Shown here one piece after another: positions 43,257 through 53,908 of a stretch of 64,000 nt of DNA (position 1 is the stretch's first letter; every line of letters begins with the position of its first letter). The notes beneath the pieces are model-generated. The model was not told where the DNA came from, made no database searches, and saw only the letters and a program-made list of their open reading frames with translations. The position numbers and the translations under genes were made by a program. Source of the stretch: Diploptera punctata (lineage: Eukaryota; Arthropoda; Insecta; Blattodea; Blaberidae); contig JASPKZ010007296.1 of NCBI GenBank assembly GCA_030220185.1, positions 724,501 through 788,500 on the forward strand, given 5' to 3'.

Positions 43257-43547
43257 TCAATGGATCCGGTGTTCTATGATGAAATTAAAACTCATTCTTG
43301 ACTTATCCATAAAGTCAAAGAATCATCCAGCTCTTTGTGTTTCCCCGATCTAACCCGTGTTGCAGAATTAGATGAATGCTCTTTACGCCATTTTTATTTT
43401 TCCATTAACAATGTTTCAATATACCTCTGGCTTCCCTACAATATTGAAAAATGAGTCACAATAACTTGACTTACTTTGGAAATTGTTCCGTGTACTCATA
43501 AAATTACCTTTTTTTGTAGATATGCATGGATCTCTTTTTCCTAACTA

Positions 43548-43966
43548 ACCAACTAACCCACTGGCACTATCAAACCCTTAGGTTCATGACCGCGCGGACA
43601 TAAGCTCTCCATACATCCCTCTCTGAGCTTATGTTTTCCAATCATCCCCATATAATCTACTTCCCTCAAATCATGGTTAATATTATTCTCCCATCTCATT
43701 CTTGGTCTACCAAATGGGAGTTTTCCCTCCGGTTTACCTACAAGAAGCTTCAATCACCCTCTTCCATTCCCCATTCGTGCCATATGCCTGCACATCGCAG
43801 TCACGAGACTTAACTGTCATTATATCTGGTTTCAAATAAAGATCATGCAGCTCACTGTCAAATCCTCTTCTCCATTCTCCTCTCTGTTCATCTCTCTTCG
43901 GTCCAAATGTTTTCCGAAAAAACTTTTCATTTCTCAAATACGCGTAATTTTTCTCCTCCCTTAACC
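43548..43966 (-). mobile_element. LINE-B 3' copy, frameshifted
   Basis: Flanked by CCTAACTA (43540-43547 and 43967-43974). The minus strand reads KFFRKTFGPKRDEQRGEWRR near the right end, shifts frame, and then gives MKLLVGKPEGKLPFGRPRM and RWENNINHDLREVDYMG. Two frameshifts or more. Confidence 0.9.
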
Positions 43967-44110
43967 CCTAACTAGTCGCATGGGGGTTAAAATGACCCAC
44001 GGATGTACATTGAAACATATATTTGTTACCACGTTAGCAACATTGTTATGGATTTCAGTACGTTCCTAAAATAATCATAGCTTCCTTTTGTCAAAAGGAT
44101 TATTTTAATG

Positions 44111-44335
44111 ACCAGCCTCATGGGCTAGAGGTCAGCGTTTCTGACTACAGTTCATGAGGTCCCGGGTTCGATTCCCAGTCAAACCATAGGAATTTTTCCT
44201 TAAAGGAAATTATTCCTATGGTTGCTCATGGTCTGGAATTTAGGTTAAGTTTAGATTAAGAACTCTCCTGGCACTTCATTATCATTTATTATCCATCTTA
44301 TCATCGGGGTAAAGTAACTCCGCCTTCTTAAACTC
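44111..44335 (+). mobile_element. SINE-4 copy
   Basis: The tRNA-like head has CCTCATGGGCTAGAGGTCAG (A-box region) and CCCGGGTTCGATTCCC (B box). A T-rich break, TTAGGTTAAGTTTAG, and AAAGTAACTCCGCCTTC follow. It lies just left of the hAT element. Confidence 0.75.
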
Positions 44336-44739
44336 TATAATTTTCCTACAAGTACTATTACCCTAATGTTACCATCTTACCTCTTTTTAACCCTTACTGC
44401 AGTAGTAAAAATTATTAACACCTTTAAAGGCCCTCTCCGCCAAGTAACATAATGAATAGTAGTGATGGGTAATTCGAGAGTGAGTCGTTTAAAAAGAACG
44501 CTTCACTACAGTGAAGTGTAAAAAAAGTTACTCACTTTTAGTGAACTGCCAGTTCAGAGTTCACTACTGCTACTTAAAATTAAAATTTACTTTTTATTTC
44601 AAGCTCTAGGTCATAGATGTCTCACTCCAAATCAACTTTCGCTCATTCGTTGATTGCTCTACATTTCTCCGCCCATCGACCTTGCATGTTCCCGCCTCTT
44701 TCCTACGTCATCCATATCGCTCGTACCGCAGTGAGTGTC

Positions 44740-45000
44740 TGAGAAGAACGAACTATCTTGCCAGAGTGAACTGCCATAGAGGAACGAACTATCTCGCCTG
44801 AGTGAAGTTACATAGAAGAACGAACTACCTTGGAAGAACGAAGTGGTATAAAAGAACGAACTATCTTAGAAGAGTGAAGTGTTGTTTTAGATGAACGAAG
44901 TGGTATCAAAAAACAAACTACCTTGGAAGAGTGAAGTGTCTTAGAGGAACGAACTACCTTAACAGAGTGAACTGGCTTTAAACACTTCTGTACTTCAAAC
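44740..45000. repeat. Subterminal GAACGAACT / GAGTGAA motif cluster
   Basis: Many copies of AGAACGAACTAYCTT and AGAGTGAACTG-like motifs about 25-35 bases apart, with a matching group near the other end (TGAACGAACTAGTTC, GAGTGAACGAACTACTTC). Likely transposase-binding sites of the hAT element. Confidence 0.75.
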
Positions 45001-45300
45001 TCTCAACATTCGACACGCTCCTTCATTCAGTACATGTACATTACGGCACCTTCCCGCTCTTGCTGACGTCATCACTCATACGCGGCATTACTCAGGGATT
45101 ACTCCTTTTGATCTACGGCATTACTAACGCTACAAATCTAATGTAGTCTAATATTACAAATCACTTTACATTTTATTTACTGGAATTCCGAAAATATTTA
45201 ATAAAAATCCATTTTATCCAAGTTTTAAAACAACATATTTTACTAGGTTTAAATCTAAATCTAAATAAAAAGCTGTTGCAAAATTTAGTAAAAATCTTAC

Positions 45301-45466
45301 CTTGCTAAACATTTAGGGCGAATATGCCGTGCAAGTTTAAAAGCATCTCGCCCCCTGAATGAAACTGTGTTTAGAACAAAAGTTACACTTTGCTTTACCA
45401 TCGCCTAAATCGGCGAAGAAACCCCAAATTTCACTACTTTTTCTTGATCGCGAATTAGAAGTAATT
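45301..45466 (-). pseudogene. BED zinc-finger exon of a hAT transposase
   Basis: The minus strand reads SRKSSEIWGFFADLGDGKAK, then CNFCSKHSF (C-x2-C) and, after a one-base shift, LARHIRPKC, with the second metal ligand pair reduced to one His and a Cys. This is the DNA-binding BED finger at the start of many hAT transposases. A TTTTACAG acceptor precedes it (exon starts at 45466) and an AAG/GTAAGATT donor follows (45301/45300), so it was an internal exon. The rest of the transposase is absent. Confidence 0.75.
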
Positions 45467-45621
45467 CTGTAAAAGTGCACACACAAGGCGAAATTGTGTT
45501 TCCTACCCAGTATTCACCCTCTTTATATTTTTAGTTTAGGGGGTTGTAAAGATTAAGATCAAGTAATTGTCAATAGTACGATTTTGCATATTTCTTTCTT
45601 TAAAGAACTATTATGCAAATA

Positions 45622-46548
45622 GTTTTATTATCCGCCTGCTTATTTCTTGTAGTCTTTCGAGTATTCAAAGTTTTCCCCATTATAGGTTACCAGCCTATAG
45701 TTGGGTAAGTCCAGTGGTGGGGTTGCCACCTCAATGCCTCTTGGACAGGCATGCTTTTCTGTAGGGGATGCTCCCTTAGCCTTTGAAGTTTCTCCTTCTC
45801 CGCAAGGCAGCGGTTCCTCTCTCTTTCCCTGAGTGAGGGTAGGGTGCCTCTTCCGCCAAATCTGCCGTATTAAGGGTATCCCTCTCCGCCTTCATTGCCG
45901 TTGAGGTCTTCACCGTTCCCTGGCAAGGGGCCCTCACATGGTACTATCAGCCGGGCCAGCTGAACCAAGGTTTTTTTACGAGGTGTTACTCCTCCCCCTC
46001 CTCCTTTCTCATCCGGGCTTGGGACCGGCAATGGCGGAGTAATATATCACAGTTTCATAATCAAAAAGATGTGGAAACAAATTTAGAAAAATATAACAGA
46101 TTAAATGGTATAATTAGGAGAAATTTTGGAAAACAAATGAGGAAAGAAATCCAATTGAGATTTCATAATGCCATAGCCAAACCTGCTCTACTATACGGAA
46201 GTGAATGCTGGACACTTCGAGCAAAAGATAAATCCCGCATTAATAGTTCACAAATGAGATTCCTCCGATCACTAACTGGAGTAACATTAAGGGATAGAAT
46301 GAAAAGTGATGAGATAAGGATGCAGTGGAATAGTATGGAAATGGTTGAACATATACAAAATTATCAGATTAAATGGTTCCAACACGTCCAGAGAATGTCA
46401 AATTCCCGTTTACCAAAGATGATTTACCACCTCAACCCTAATGGCAAAAGAGACCTCGGAAGACCCTTCAACCGATGGAAGGATCAGTTTTTGTAGTCGC
46501 AGAACGGGCATCATCACCCAATACTGCATTCGGAAGAAGAAGAAGAAG
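45622..46548 (+). mobile_element. LINE-C insertion in the hAT, internally deleted
   Basis: It is bounded by the 12-bp duplication ATTATGCAAATA (45610-45621 and 46549-46560). The first ~430 bases are a GC-richer, non-coding leader (CAGCCGGGCCAGCTGAACC), probably LINE 5' UTR. From 46071 there is only the C-terminal coding end: FHNAIAKPALLYGSECWTL, MRFLRSLTGVTLRDRMKSDE, WFQHVQRMSNSRLPKMIYHL, KRDLGRPFNRWKDQFL, stop, short UTR, GAA run. The RT between is missing. Confidence 0.92.
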
Positions 46549-46560
46549 ATTATGCAAATA

Positions 46561-46984
46561 ATATGTGTAAATAATACATATATAAATAAAATAAAATATA
46601 TCTTCCTTAAAAGTTTTAAAATACTCCACACAATTTTTTTTTTCAAATTATAGAGTTACGATTTTTTTTAATATCATTTACAACTTGAAATAAAATATGT
46701 AAACATTGAAAATCTGTATATAAACACAATTATGCAAGTAATACAGTTATAACAGAAATAAAAAGGAGGTATAAATAATTATAAAATAAACAAAAGTATG
46801 GTTGCAGTCATATTAGAATTCTTCTTACTCAAATAAATTAAAATAGAATTTACAGAATTATTTACGTTTATCTTTAAAATCCACAGCTACCACGTGGTTG
46901 GTTAACGTCAAGTCACCCCATGATCGTGTCTTCGTGCTTCCCCCTCCGCCAGCCCGTTTTTTTTTTCTTTTTGCTTGGCGAATG
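46561..46984. other. Right internal part of the hAT, no coding content
   Basis: AT-rich hAT interior between the LINE-C insertion and the right subterminal motif cluster. No exon recognised. Confidence 0.5.
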
Positions 46985-47337
46985 AAGGGCTTCGCTAAAT
47001 GTTGTGAACGAACTAGTTCAATTGAATGGTTCATAAAAGTGAGCGCGAGTGAACGAACTACTTCTCAAAATGAACTGGTTGGGCACAGCGCTAATGAATA
47101 GAGCTCGGACTTTTCATTGTCGTTTCGCTTTTAAACAGTTGACTACACAGGTAGTTAGTTAGTCCTGTCCCGTGCGCAGTGCCACAGTCAGTGGCGTCTT
47201 TGCTGTGCTGCTACAAGTATAGTATGCAGTCATGTCATAATACCGATCACCACGATCTGATGAATGATTACAACATGCCGAAACCCAAACACACACAAGA
47301 TGAATTCACTTGAACGTGAGTACGGCCCTGAGTATTC

Positions 47338-48344
47338 TTGCCTAAAGAAGATAAAATATTTTGTAAATTGTGTAATGTAGAGTTGAAGGGGGAGAGAAGA
47401 ATTTTTATCAAGAGCCATTGCAAATCTAAAACACACATTGGGAATGTAAAACATAAGCTTGACGATGAAATACAGTCATCTGGACAAGGAGTTTCAGACA
47501 CTTGTAATCATCGTGAATTTTACACGGATTTATGCGAAACGATGGTTTCCGCGAATATTCCTTTCAATAAAGTGCAAAATCCAGCTTATAATTTTTTTTT
47601 AGAAATATAGGGAAGAAACATTCCTTGTGAAACAACTTTACGCAGGTATTATTTATCTCCTTGTTATGAAGACGTTCTGAAATACATTAAAAATACTGTG
47701 GCAAATCATAAAATATGGGTGTCAATCGATAAAACCCAGGATGCGTCCAGAAGGTCTGTAGGAAATGTGATAGAGGGGATATTATCACCTGAAAACCCCG
47801 GGGATAAATTTTTGTTAACTACCGAGGTCTTAAATAAAGTCAACCATTCAGAAATCGACAACCTTTTTGAAAGTGCTATGTCTCTTCTATGGCCCAATGA
47901 AATAAAAAGAGACAATGTTTTTCTATTTGTAAACGACGCGGCCCCTTATATGTTGAAAGCAGCTTCCAGAATTAAAGAATGATATCCGAAAATGATACAT
48001 CTAACTTGCTTGGCCCATGGACTTCACTGAATAGCCGAAAGAATTAGTTTGCATTTCTCTGATGTGGACATTTTGTATCAAACATGAGAAAATATTTTTA
48101 AAGGCCCCTTCTAGGAAACAGAAATTTAAGGCAATTGCATCACAAATCCCTTTGCCACCTCAACCTGTTTTAACTCGATGGGGGACTTGGTTGCAGACCA
48201 CTGCATACTACTTACAGCATAATGAAGTGATTGTTAAAGTAGTTATTACATTTAATGCTGAAGAAAGTTCGGCGATAAAAATTGTGAAATCTCTGATGTC
48301 AGGACAACTGTAACAAAATTTGCTGGTAATCAACGTCTACAAAG

Positions 48345-48399
<55 letters not shown>

Positions 48400-48787
48400 T
48401 GGAATCTTCGCATAATAGCATTGATTGATTCCATAAAACTGGTAGAAATTTTATTGCGACATTTTGATGAAACAGGAGGTAGTTTTTGCATCTGAAATTG
48501 CAAAACAGAAATTGCAAAGTATATTGCTGAAAACCCCTGGATACTCAGCTATTTGCAGTATAAAGGATTTTCTAATGGACAACAAGAACGCATGTACTGT
48601 CTCCATGTTAGATACCTTTGATATATCGTGCTTTCGTTTTGTACCAGTTACCTCATGTGAAGTAGAAAGGAGTTTTTCTAAATATAAACTTTGCTTGAAC
48701 AGTCACCGAAGAAGTTTTTCTTTTGAAACTTTACGGAAATACATTGTTATTCAGTGTAACAGCTCTACAGAAGCGAAACGAGTTTAA
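47338..48787 (+). pseudogene. hAT transposase of the CGGBP1-like type, decayed
   Basis: The start has a zinc finger (FCKLCNVELKG, then HCKSKTH). After an in-frame stop (47608) the same frame gives NHKIWVSIDKTQDASRRSVG (first Asp region), FLFVNDAAPYMLKAAS (second Asp region), HLTCLAHGLH, and then a one-base shift near 48085 into KIFLKAPSRKQKFKAI and VLTRWGTWLQTTAYYLQHNE. An AAT microsatellite (48346-48399) interrupts. The end has FRFVPVTSCEVERSFSKYK, the hAT C-terminal dimerisation block with the catalytic-type Glu. Layout matches the hAT family that gave rise to CGGBP1. At least four lesions. Confidence 0.85.
48346..48399. repeat. AAT microsatellite inside the transposase remnant
   Basis: About 17 AAT/TAA triplets within the hAT reading frame, in the zone between the second conserved block and the C-terminal block. 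Confidence 0.97.
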
Positions 48788-48789
48788 CT

Positions 48790-49194
48790 AACAGGGTTTT
48801 AAAAATATTATGTACAGTGCACATACTTTTTTGTGTTACCTCTTTATTTAAAACTGTACGAAGAAAATAATTGTGCAGAAATAATGAACTTGTTATTTTT
48901 TGTAATAATGTATGCAGCATTGTATTTATAGATGCACAAAGAGAATTAATCTACGGAAATTATAAATTTGTTTAACTCTTTGTTGTACTGCAGCATTTAA
49001 TTTTACAACGTTAAAAAATATTTTACGCAACAAAATAAAGTTGTAATCCACAATTAGCTACTTATTTCTTTACCCACCTATACTTCCTATAAACAGTACA
49101 GCACAAATGCCATACTATAGTCAGACTCGTGCTACTACACCCCCTACTACTCTGTCATCTAGCAATATTATGTATAGTAAGACTGCACTTAATC
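48790..49194. other. No recognisable feature
   Basis: 3' flank of the hAT remnant. I looked for an inverted terminal repeat and an 8-bp duplication for the 47338-48787 remnant and found none that was convincing. Confidence 0.4.
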
Positions 49195-49375
49195 TAACTT
49201 CATGCCCGAGCCATAATAATGAATAAACCATTACGAGTCAGTCATCCATTACTTAAAATTGCCAATAATGCCTTAATTGATCTTCCATCCCCTTCCAATA
49301 GGCGCCCCAACTTCAGAAGTGGGTTACAATTAAACCAATGCCAGGAGAGAACACTAGAAATGTCGAAATGACAAC
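49195..49375 (+). mobile_element. SINE-4-like 3' part
   Basis: GGCGCCCCAACTTCAGAAG and CCAGGAGAGAACACTAGAAATG match the 3' half of the copy at 21355-21590 (GGCGGCCCAACTTAAGAAG, AGGAGAGAATACGAGAAATG). The head is missing. Confidence 0.55.
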
Positions 49376-49861
49376 CTGGAACATTGAATAAAAAAATACG
49401 TTCACTTCTGGTAAGTTAGAACGGGTTTGTTTTGTTCCTGGGTAAAGCTGACCCCCAGGCGACTAACAGTGTGTCTAGAATGCCTAGAAGAATTTGAAAA
49501 ATGGTGACTAGGAACTTATTTACCATATTGTTTACTGAATTGAACTTTTCCTGAATTGATAAATGTGATTTTTCAAATAATTTTAAATTATTTAATGTTT
49601 ATAAATTGAAATCGAAACTAACTCAATGAACTAGTTTTTTGCAGCACTTTTAATATCCGACATTTTCACGTATTTTTATTAATTTTAAGTGATTTGTATG
49701 AACAACATGTGATTAGCAAATATTATAAAATGTATTAATTCTAGTAACTAGACAAATAAGCGTTTAACAATAATAAAATTTTTGTTTTTATTTGGGGGTG
49801 AAGCAGGCTTCCACGCGACTAACTGATCTAGTATTTTTCATGCGACTAATTGAAGGTTAAA
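49376..49861. other. No recognisable feature
   Basis: AT-rich spacer. Confidence 0.4.
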
Positions 49862-50222
49862 GTAAGAATGCATATTTCGGATCCATATAATATAACTTGG
49901 AGAATAAGTTTTATATATTTTCAGTTTACCATTTGTTGAGAGAAGTTGGGACGACAAAAATCCCGGCAATACATAACAACATGCATTTCCAGAAATGAGC
50001 CTTTGTGAATCTCAATCCTATTTGTAATTATTGTTCCTAGGTGTTTGAATTCAGCCCCTCATTTGTCATTAACTGTCCATTTCCATTATATAATGTATTT
50101 CGATGTGTGAACATATATTTAGTTTTATTTGTGTTTACTTGCAGTCTCAATTTCTTAGCATTATTATTCAATAGTGTGTGCGTGTTGGCTCTTAGCGTAT
50201 CCTTGCTATCGCCTAAGAATAT
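49862..50222 (-). mobile_element. LINE-B internal fragment
   Basis: The minus strand gives SKDTLRANTHTLLNNNAKKL, NTNKTKYMFTHRNTLYNGNG then QLMTNEG, and, further left, the ILYGSEI-type segment with its GGATCCATATAATATAAC complement. It starts just after the YADD box and stops before the GPKRDEQ block, so both ends are missing. Confidence 0.82.
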
Positions 50223-50479
50223 ACTTATTCTACAAAAATGCAATTTTCAATTACACTTATTTCTGTACTGCCTAAGAAACTGTACACTAAATACTGAAGG
50301 TTAAATAAATCTAACCGCTTTTATACTTCCTCCTGACTTAACAGAAACATGGGTACCAGCAGTACTCAGGTAAGACAATCCAGTTAACATGCCTCATGTT
50401 GCCACTTCTATCTGAATTCTATGAATTCTGGAAATAAGATTTTAAAGAATTTAAACATTTATTTTGTTGCACTATGCGA

Positions 50480-50735
50480 ATTAAACATCAGAAATGAGGT
50501 TCCTGAGGTGTGTGGCTGGCTATACAATAACAGGCCGAAAACGAAATGAAAATATACGAAGTGAACCAAATGTATTCAAACTGTTAGATAGAATTGCACA
50601 ATAGAATTCCGAAACAGATTATTCATTACAAACAACTAGGACGAAGAAATGTAGGAAGACCCAGTAAAAGATGGACAGAACAATTCCAGCATGGACAGAC
50701 CTCAAGGTATAATCCTTGATGTTGATGATGACTAT
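50480..50735 (+). mobile_element. LINE-C 3' fragment, degenerate
   Basis: Reads EMRFLRCVAGYTITGRKRNE, then RIPKQIIHYKQLGRRNVGRP and SKRWTEQFQ, ending close to a GAT-type tail (GATGTTGATGATGA, 50719-50732). Same layout as 17769-18292 but with deletions. Confidence 0.82.
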
Positions 50736-51249
50736 GCGAATTGGCACAGTAACTACAGCGGTTTTCACGTCTAAAAAATAATATCGCTCTTATGGTGCAA
50801 TTTTATTGCTAGTAAACGAGCCCTTTTATATGAGATTGGTTTATTAGTTAATCCAATTGCAATAAATAAATAAGTTAATTAGTTTCACCTACACACTTGT
50901 CAAAAAAGTGAGTGCCCGTTTTATAAAAAATGTAACTTATAATTATCACCTATAATAATTTAATAAAGATGAACTCAATTGTCGGAAAAGCGGCTACCGG
51001 AGATGCCAATGAATCACCCCATTACATGAAACGTGTGTCATGTAAAGCCGTGGTCAAAAAAGAGCTGCTATATATCACTTGCGAGTTCAGTGCTCAAAAA
51101 TGAAACTCAATAAATCGAAAAGAAAAAGTTATTAGGACTAAAGAAAGCATAACATAACGAGAGTATATGAATATATTGCGAGAAAGATTCCAAGCGAAGT
51201 GTGAATTGGCTAGTTTCAGAATGTTCTTAAGATAATGGCGTTTCTCTGG
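50736..51249. other. No recognisable feature
   Basis: AT-rich spacer. Confidence 0.4.
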
Positions 51250-51322
51250 CCACTAACTAACCCATTGGCACTATCGAATCCGTATGTGTATAGCTGCACG
51301 GATATAAGTTCTCCATTCATAA
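51250..51322 (-). mobile_element. LINE-B terminal fragment
   Basis: CATTGGCACTATCGAATCCG and GCACGGATATAAGTTCTCC match the complement of the last ~70 bases of LINE-B. Confidence 0.7.
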
Positions 51323-51464
51323 TTAAAAGAGATTAAATAAAAGTATATAATAAGATAAAGTGAATACAATAAATTCTAATCTTAATAATGTGGACAATAA
51401 ATGTTTTCGATTTGAAGAAAAAACTCAAATTCCACAAAAGAAAGTAATACATAAAATATAAAGG

Positions 51465-51842
51465 TATTAACATTAATAATCCTGAAAGAATCACAACACT
51501 TCCTGAAAAGTTTGAAGCAAAAGTACTAAATTACAAATTATTTTTAAATCTTAATAAATTTAAAATGTATCCATCCATAAGACCGGGAAAACAGCAGGCA
51601 ACTGTAACGCAGTTGATTTAAGAGTTCTGAAATATTCTCCTGAAGGAAAGATCTACTGCAAAGTTAACTTTGATAACAAAGTTCAAAAAGGGCTCTGATA
51701 TTGAAAACATCGTGTTTGAACAACTCCATAAAGACAGACTGAAGATTAAAAAAACGAAATAACTTATTACCACATACAGCAACTGAAATCTGTTCTTCCA
51801 GAAGGCTATTGTTCATTCTATGACAACCTTCCTCATGAGTAA
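51465..51842 (+). pseudogene. Remnant of an unidentified protein, probably transposon-derived
   Basis: Three consecutive frames together give a coherent protein-like series: GINNPERI-type start (NNPERITTLPEKFEAKVLNY), FKMYPSIRPGKQQATVT, a shift, DLRVLKYSPEGKIYCKVNFD, a break, IVFEQLHKDRLKIKKTK, a break, and LKSVLPEGYCSFYDNLPHE with a TAA at 51840. I do not know a named family. The composition and the repeated damage suit a transposon gene remnant, and I infer no function. Confidence 0.5.
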
Positions 51843-52146
51843 TGTTTTGTTTCGTTTATTAATTTTTGTTTAGTGTTAAACAATATGCATTTAATTTATT
51901 GGTTATTATTCTTATAAACCCTTTAAAAACTCAGAAAATAACAATATCTGTCTATTTTTTAAGGTTCAATAACACGTATGTCAAATACAAAATACATTTA
52001 AAAAAAATATTGATAGAAGTTTTGTTGATGCCATCTTGTTTTCATGTGATACATTTATTAACAATATCATTGCAAATAATAATGAAACAGTATTATTTGT
52101 CTCCTCTAAAATGGTAATTTTTAACGTGCGTGGTACTGATATGGAG
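51843..52146. other. No recognisable feature
   Basis: AT-rich spacer. Confidence 0.4.
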
Positions 52147-52202
<56 letters not shown>

Positions 52203-52210
52203 TTGTGTGT
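52147..52210. repeat. AT/GT microsatellite
   Basis: AT dinucleotides pass into GT dinucleotides. Confidence 0.95.
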
Positions 52211-52434
52211 TAATGCTCTAGCGGCCGCAGTTTTATCGGGACCAAACTCGGTTTATAGCAATACATTAAGAATAATTAAGTTCAGTTTGTTAACCAGCAA
52301 AGTCAGGCCATTAGGAGTGATGGTTAACCTGAAGCAGTAAACGTTCAAAAACAGCTCGAGCTGCTGCAATTAATTTTTTCTCCCCTAGTTTAATCTCCCG
52401 CTTGTTAGTAATGTTTACATATAGGCCCTAACAG

Positions 52435-52690
52435 GCCTTTAGAGGGACACCACCTATCAGGAAAAGATTTTAAACTCTATCACATACATACCACACAAGG
52501 ACATGGAGGGCTCCTCGGCTGAGTTACCATCTCCGAGACAACACTATCATTTAAGTCAAGATTATACCATTCACTCACACATTCATATGGCGAATATGTT
52601 AAAGTGGTTATGTTGCGGAAATGGTGTTTGCAAGCTATTTAATATTTCCAGACATTCTTATACGCGAGGAAAAATTCCGAAAAACCTCAC
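52435..52690 (-). mobile_element. SINE-2 copy, body type b, diverged
   Basis: Reverse copy with AGGGACACCACC, CACAAGGACATGGAGGGC, CATCTCCGAGACAACAC, CATTCACTCACACATTC and GGCGAATATG in the same order as 62930-63120. The right end has GCGAGGAAAAATTCCGAAAA, the junction towards the SINE-2 head, which is lost. Confidence 0.7.
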
Positions 52691-53057
52691 CCGAGTTACT
52701 AATGGTTTTAGCAAGACTTTGGCGAATAAATTACCGACTTTTTAAAAAAAAATATTTTATTATTCAATTATGCAAAAGTGTTGGATACGTGTCATCTCTC
52801 ATCTATGCGCCGGGAAATAACGTCCTGCTTTGCATTGTCACTGTTTGCGCTGTCCATTAGTCATTCTGTGTTAATTAATTGCTGGGAACATTTCATCAAA
52901 TTGAATTCCGTCACTATTCTTTGCATTTTGAATACATGGGCTTAATTAGTTTTATCGTTTGCTTTAAGGTCTTATGTGAACAAGCATTAAATGTTGAATA
53001 GTGTTGCATCGTATATACGCATATATGTGAGAAACAGACATATACAATAGAGAAAGA
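52691..53057. other. No recognisable feature
   Basis: AT-rich spacer. Confidence 0.4.
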
Positions 53058-53102
53058 GAAAGAAAGAGAGAGAGAGAGAGAGAGGGGGGGAGGGAGGGGG
53101 GC
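53058..53102. repeat. GA-rich and G-rich simple repeat
   Basis: GA dinucleotides followed by G-rich runs (GGGGGGG, GGGAGGGGGG). The purine strand could be structurally unusual. Confidence 0.9.
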
Positions 53103-53439
53103 CTTTTAGAGATAAAAATGTAGAAGTTACTTAATATTCATTGCTAAAAGCATATATATTCATAAAATTGTTTAATATATTACTATATTTTGACTTTTAT
53201 AATGATGATTATTATTATTATTATTATTGGTTAGCCAGGAAGATGAAGTTCTACAAATGAACATGAGACTATTCCCGATAGGATTAAAAAAATGATGTCC
53301 TGTAAAGGACTTCAGTTAGAATCAGTAATCCATTTTATAAACCAATGTGGTCCAACACTTCTGCAGTCACGGGCCAGATTTTTTTCCTAGACACACCGAG
53401 GGCCACCATCATATTTCAGGATTCGGATTATTTATTACA

Positions 53440-53440
53440 G

Positions 53441-53477
<37 letters not shown>

Positions 53478-53478
53478 G
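53440..53478. repeat. ATT microsatellite
   Basis: About twelve ATT units; a shorter ATT run is at 53210-53228. Confidence 0.95.
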
Positions 53479-53594
53479 ATTGTTAAATACAGTACTAGAG
53501 TGTTTGAAGATTATAGTTTACACATATGCTGTCAAAATAGGCCTACATTTCTAATCAAAATGTAAAAATGAAATGTACAACTACAATGAATCTA

Positions 53595-53896
53595 AAGTAA
53601 AGTGATCCCACAACAGGCCTCAGGAGGCCTTTGGGGTAGTAGGAGGTTAAGGCTCCCACTTTTACTAGACAATCGGCACTTTATGTCAGCCGGGTTGTCA
53701 GCCCTGCGTGACGGCCGCCTTTACCCCCAGAACAAGCGTCTGGTACTCATTTCCGTTAGAGGCTGAGTCGACCCCAGGGCCATAGTGCCGCCAGTGGGTT
53801 TGGGTCAGTTTAAAAATCCTGACCCCAACGGGACTTGAACCCTCGACCCTCCGGCTTGTAGCTCAGTGCCTTAACCACTACGCTACGGCGAGCCCC
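53595..53896 (-). mobile_element. SINE-3 copy, full length
   Basis: The best SINE-3 copy, 302 bp, flanked by ACAATGAATCTA (53583-53594 and 53897-53908). On the minus strand the head has GCCGTAGCGTAGTGGTTAAG (A box) and GAGGGTTCAAGTCCC (B box). The body has CGTTAGAGGCTGAGTCGACC and CAGCCCTGCGTGACGGCC complements. It ends near CACAACAGGCCTCAGGAGGC. Confidence 0.96.
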
Positions 53897-53908
53897 ACAA
53901 TGAATCTA

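Larger units (their letters stand above)
44460..47093 (-). mobile_element. hAT-type DNA transposon, non-autonomous, with nested LINE-C
   Basis: The exact 8-bp duplication ATGAATAG (44452-44459 and 47094-47101) flanks it, the length known for hAT elements. Ends: left TAGTGATGGGTAA, right complement TAGCGCTGTGCCC; both fit the hAT terminal pattern TAGNGNTGNG. GAACGAACT-type motifs are clustered at 44745-44960 and 46985-47075, the subterminal zones where hAT transposases bind. Removing the LINE-C insert leaves about 1.7 kb. A BED-finger exon remnant on the minus strand is the only coding trace, so mobility would need a transposase from elsewhere. Confidence 0.93.

Noticed and set aside
47188..47200. 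CAGTGGCGTC as a hAT terminal repeat for the 47338-48787 transposase
   Set aside because: No inverted partner was found to the right of the transposase and no 8-bp duplication.
48299..48517. Minus-strand open frame with a long Tyr run
   Set aside because: The Tyr run is the AAT microsatellite read in reverse.
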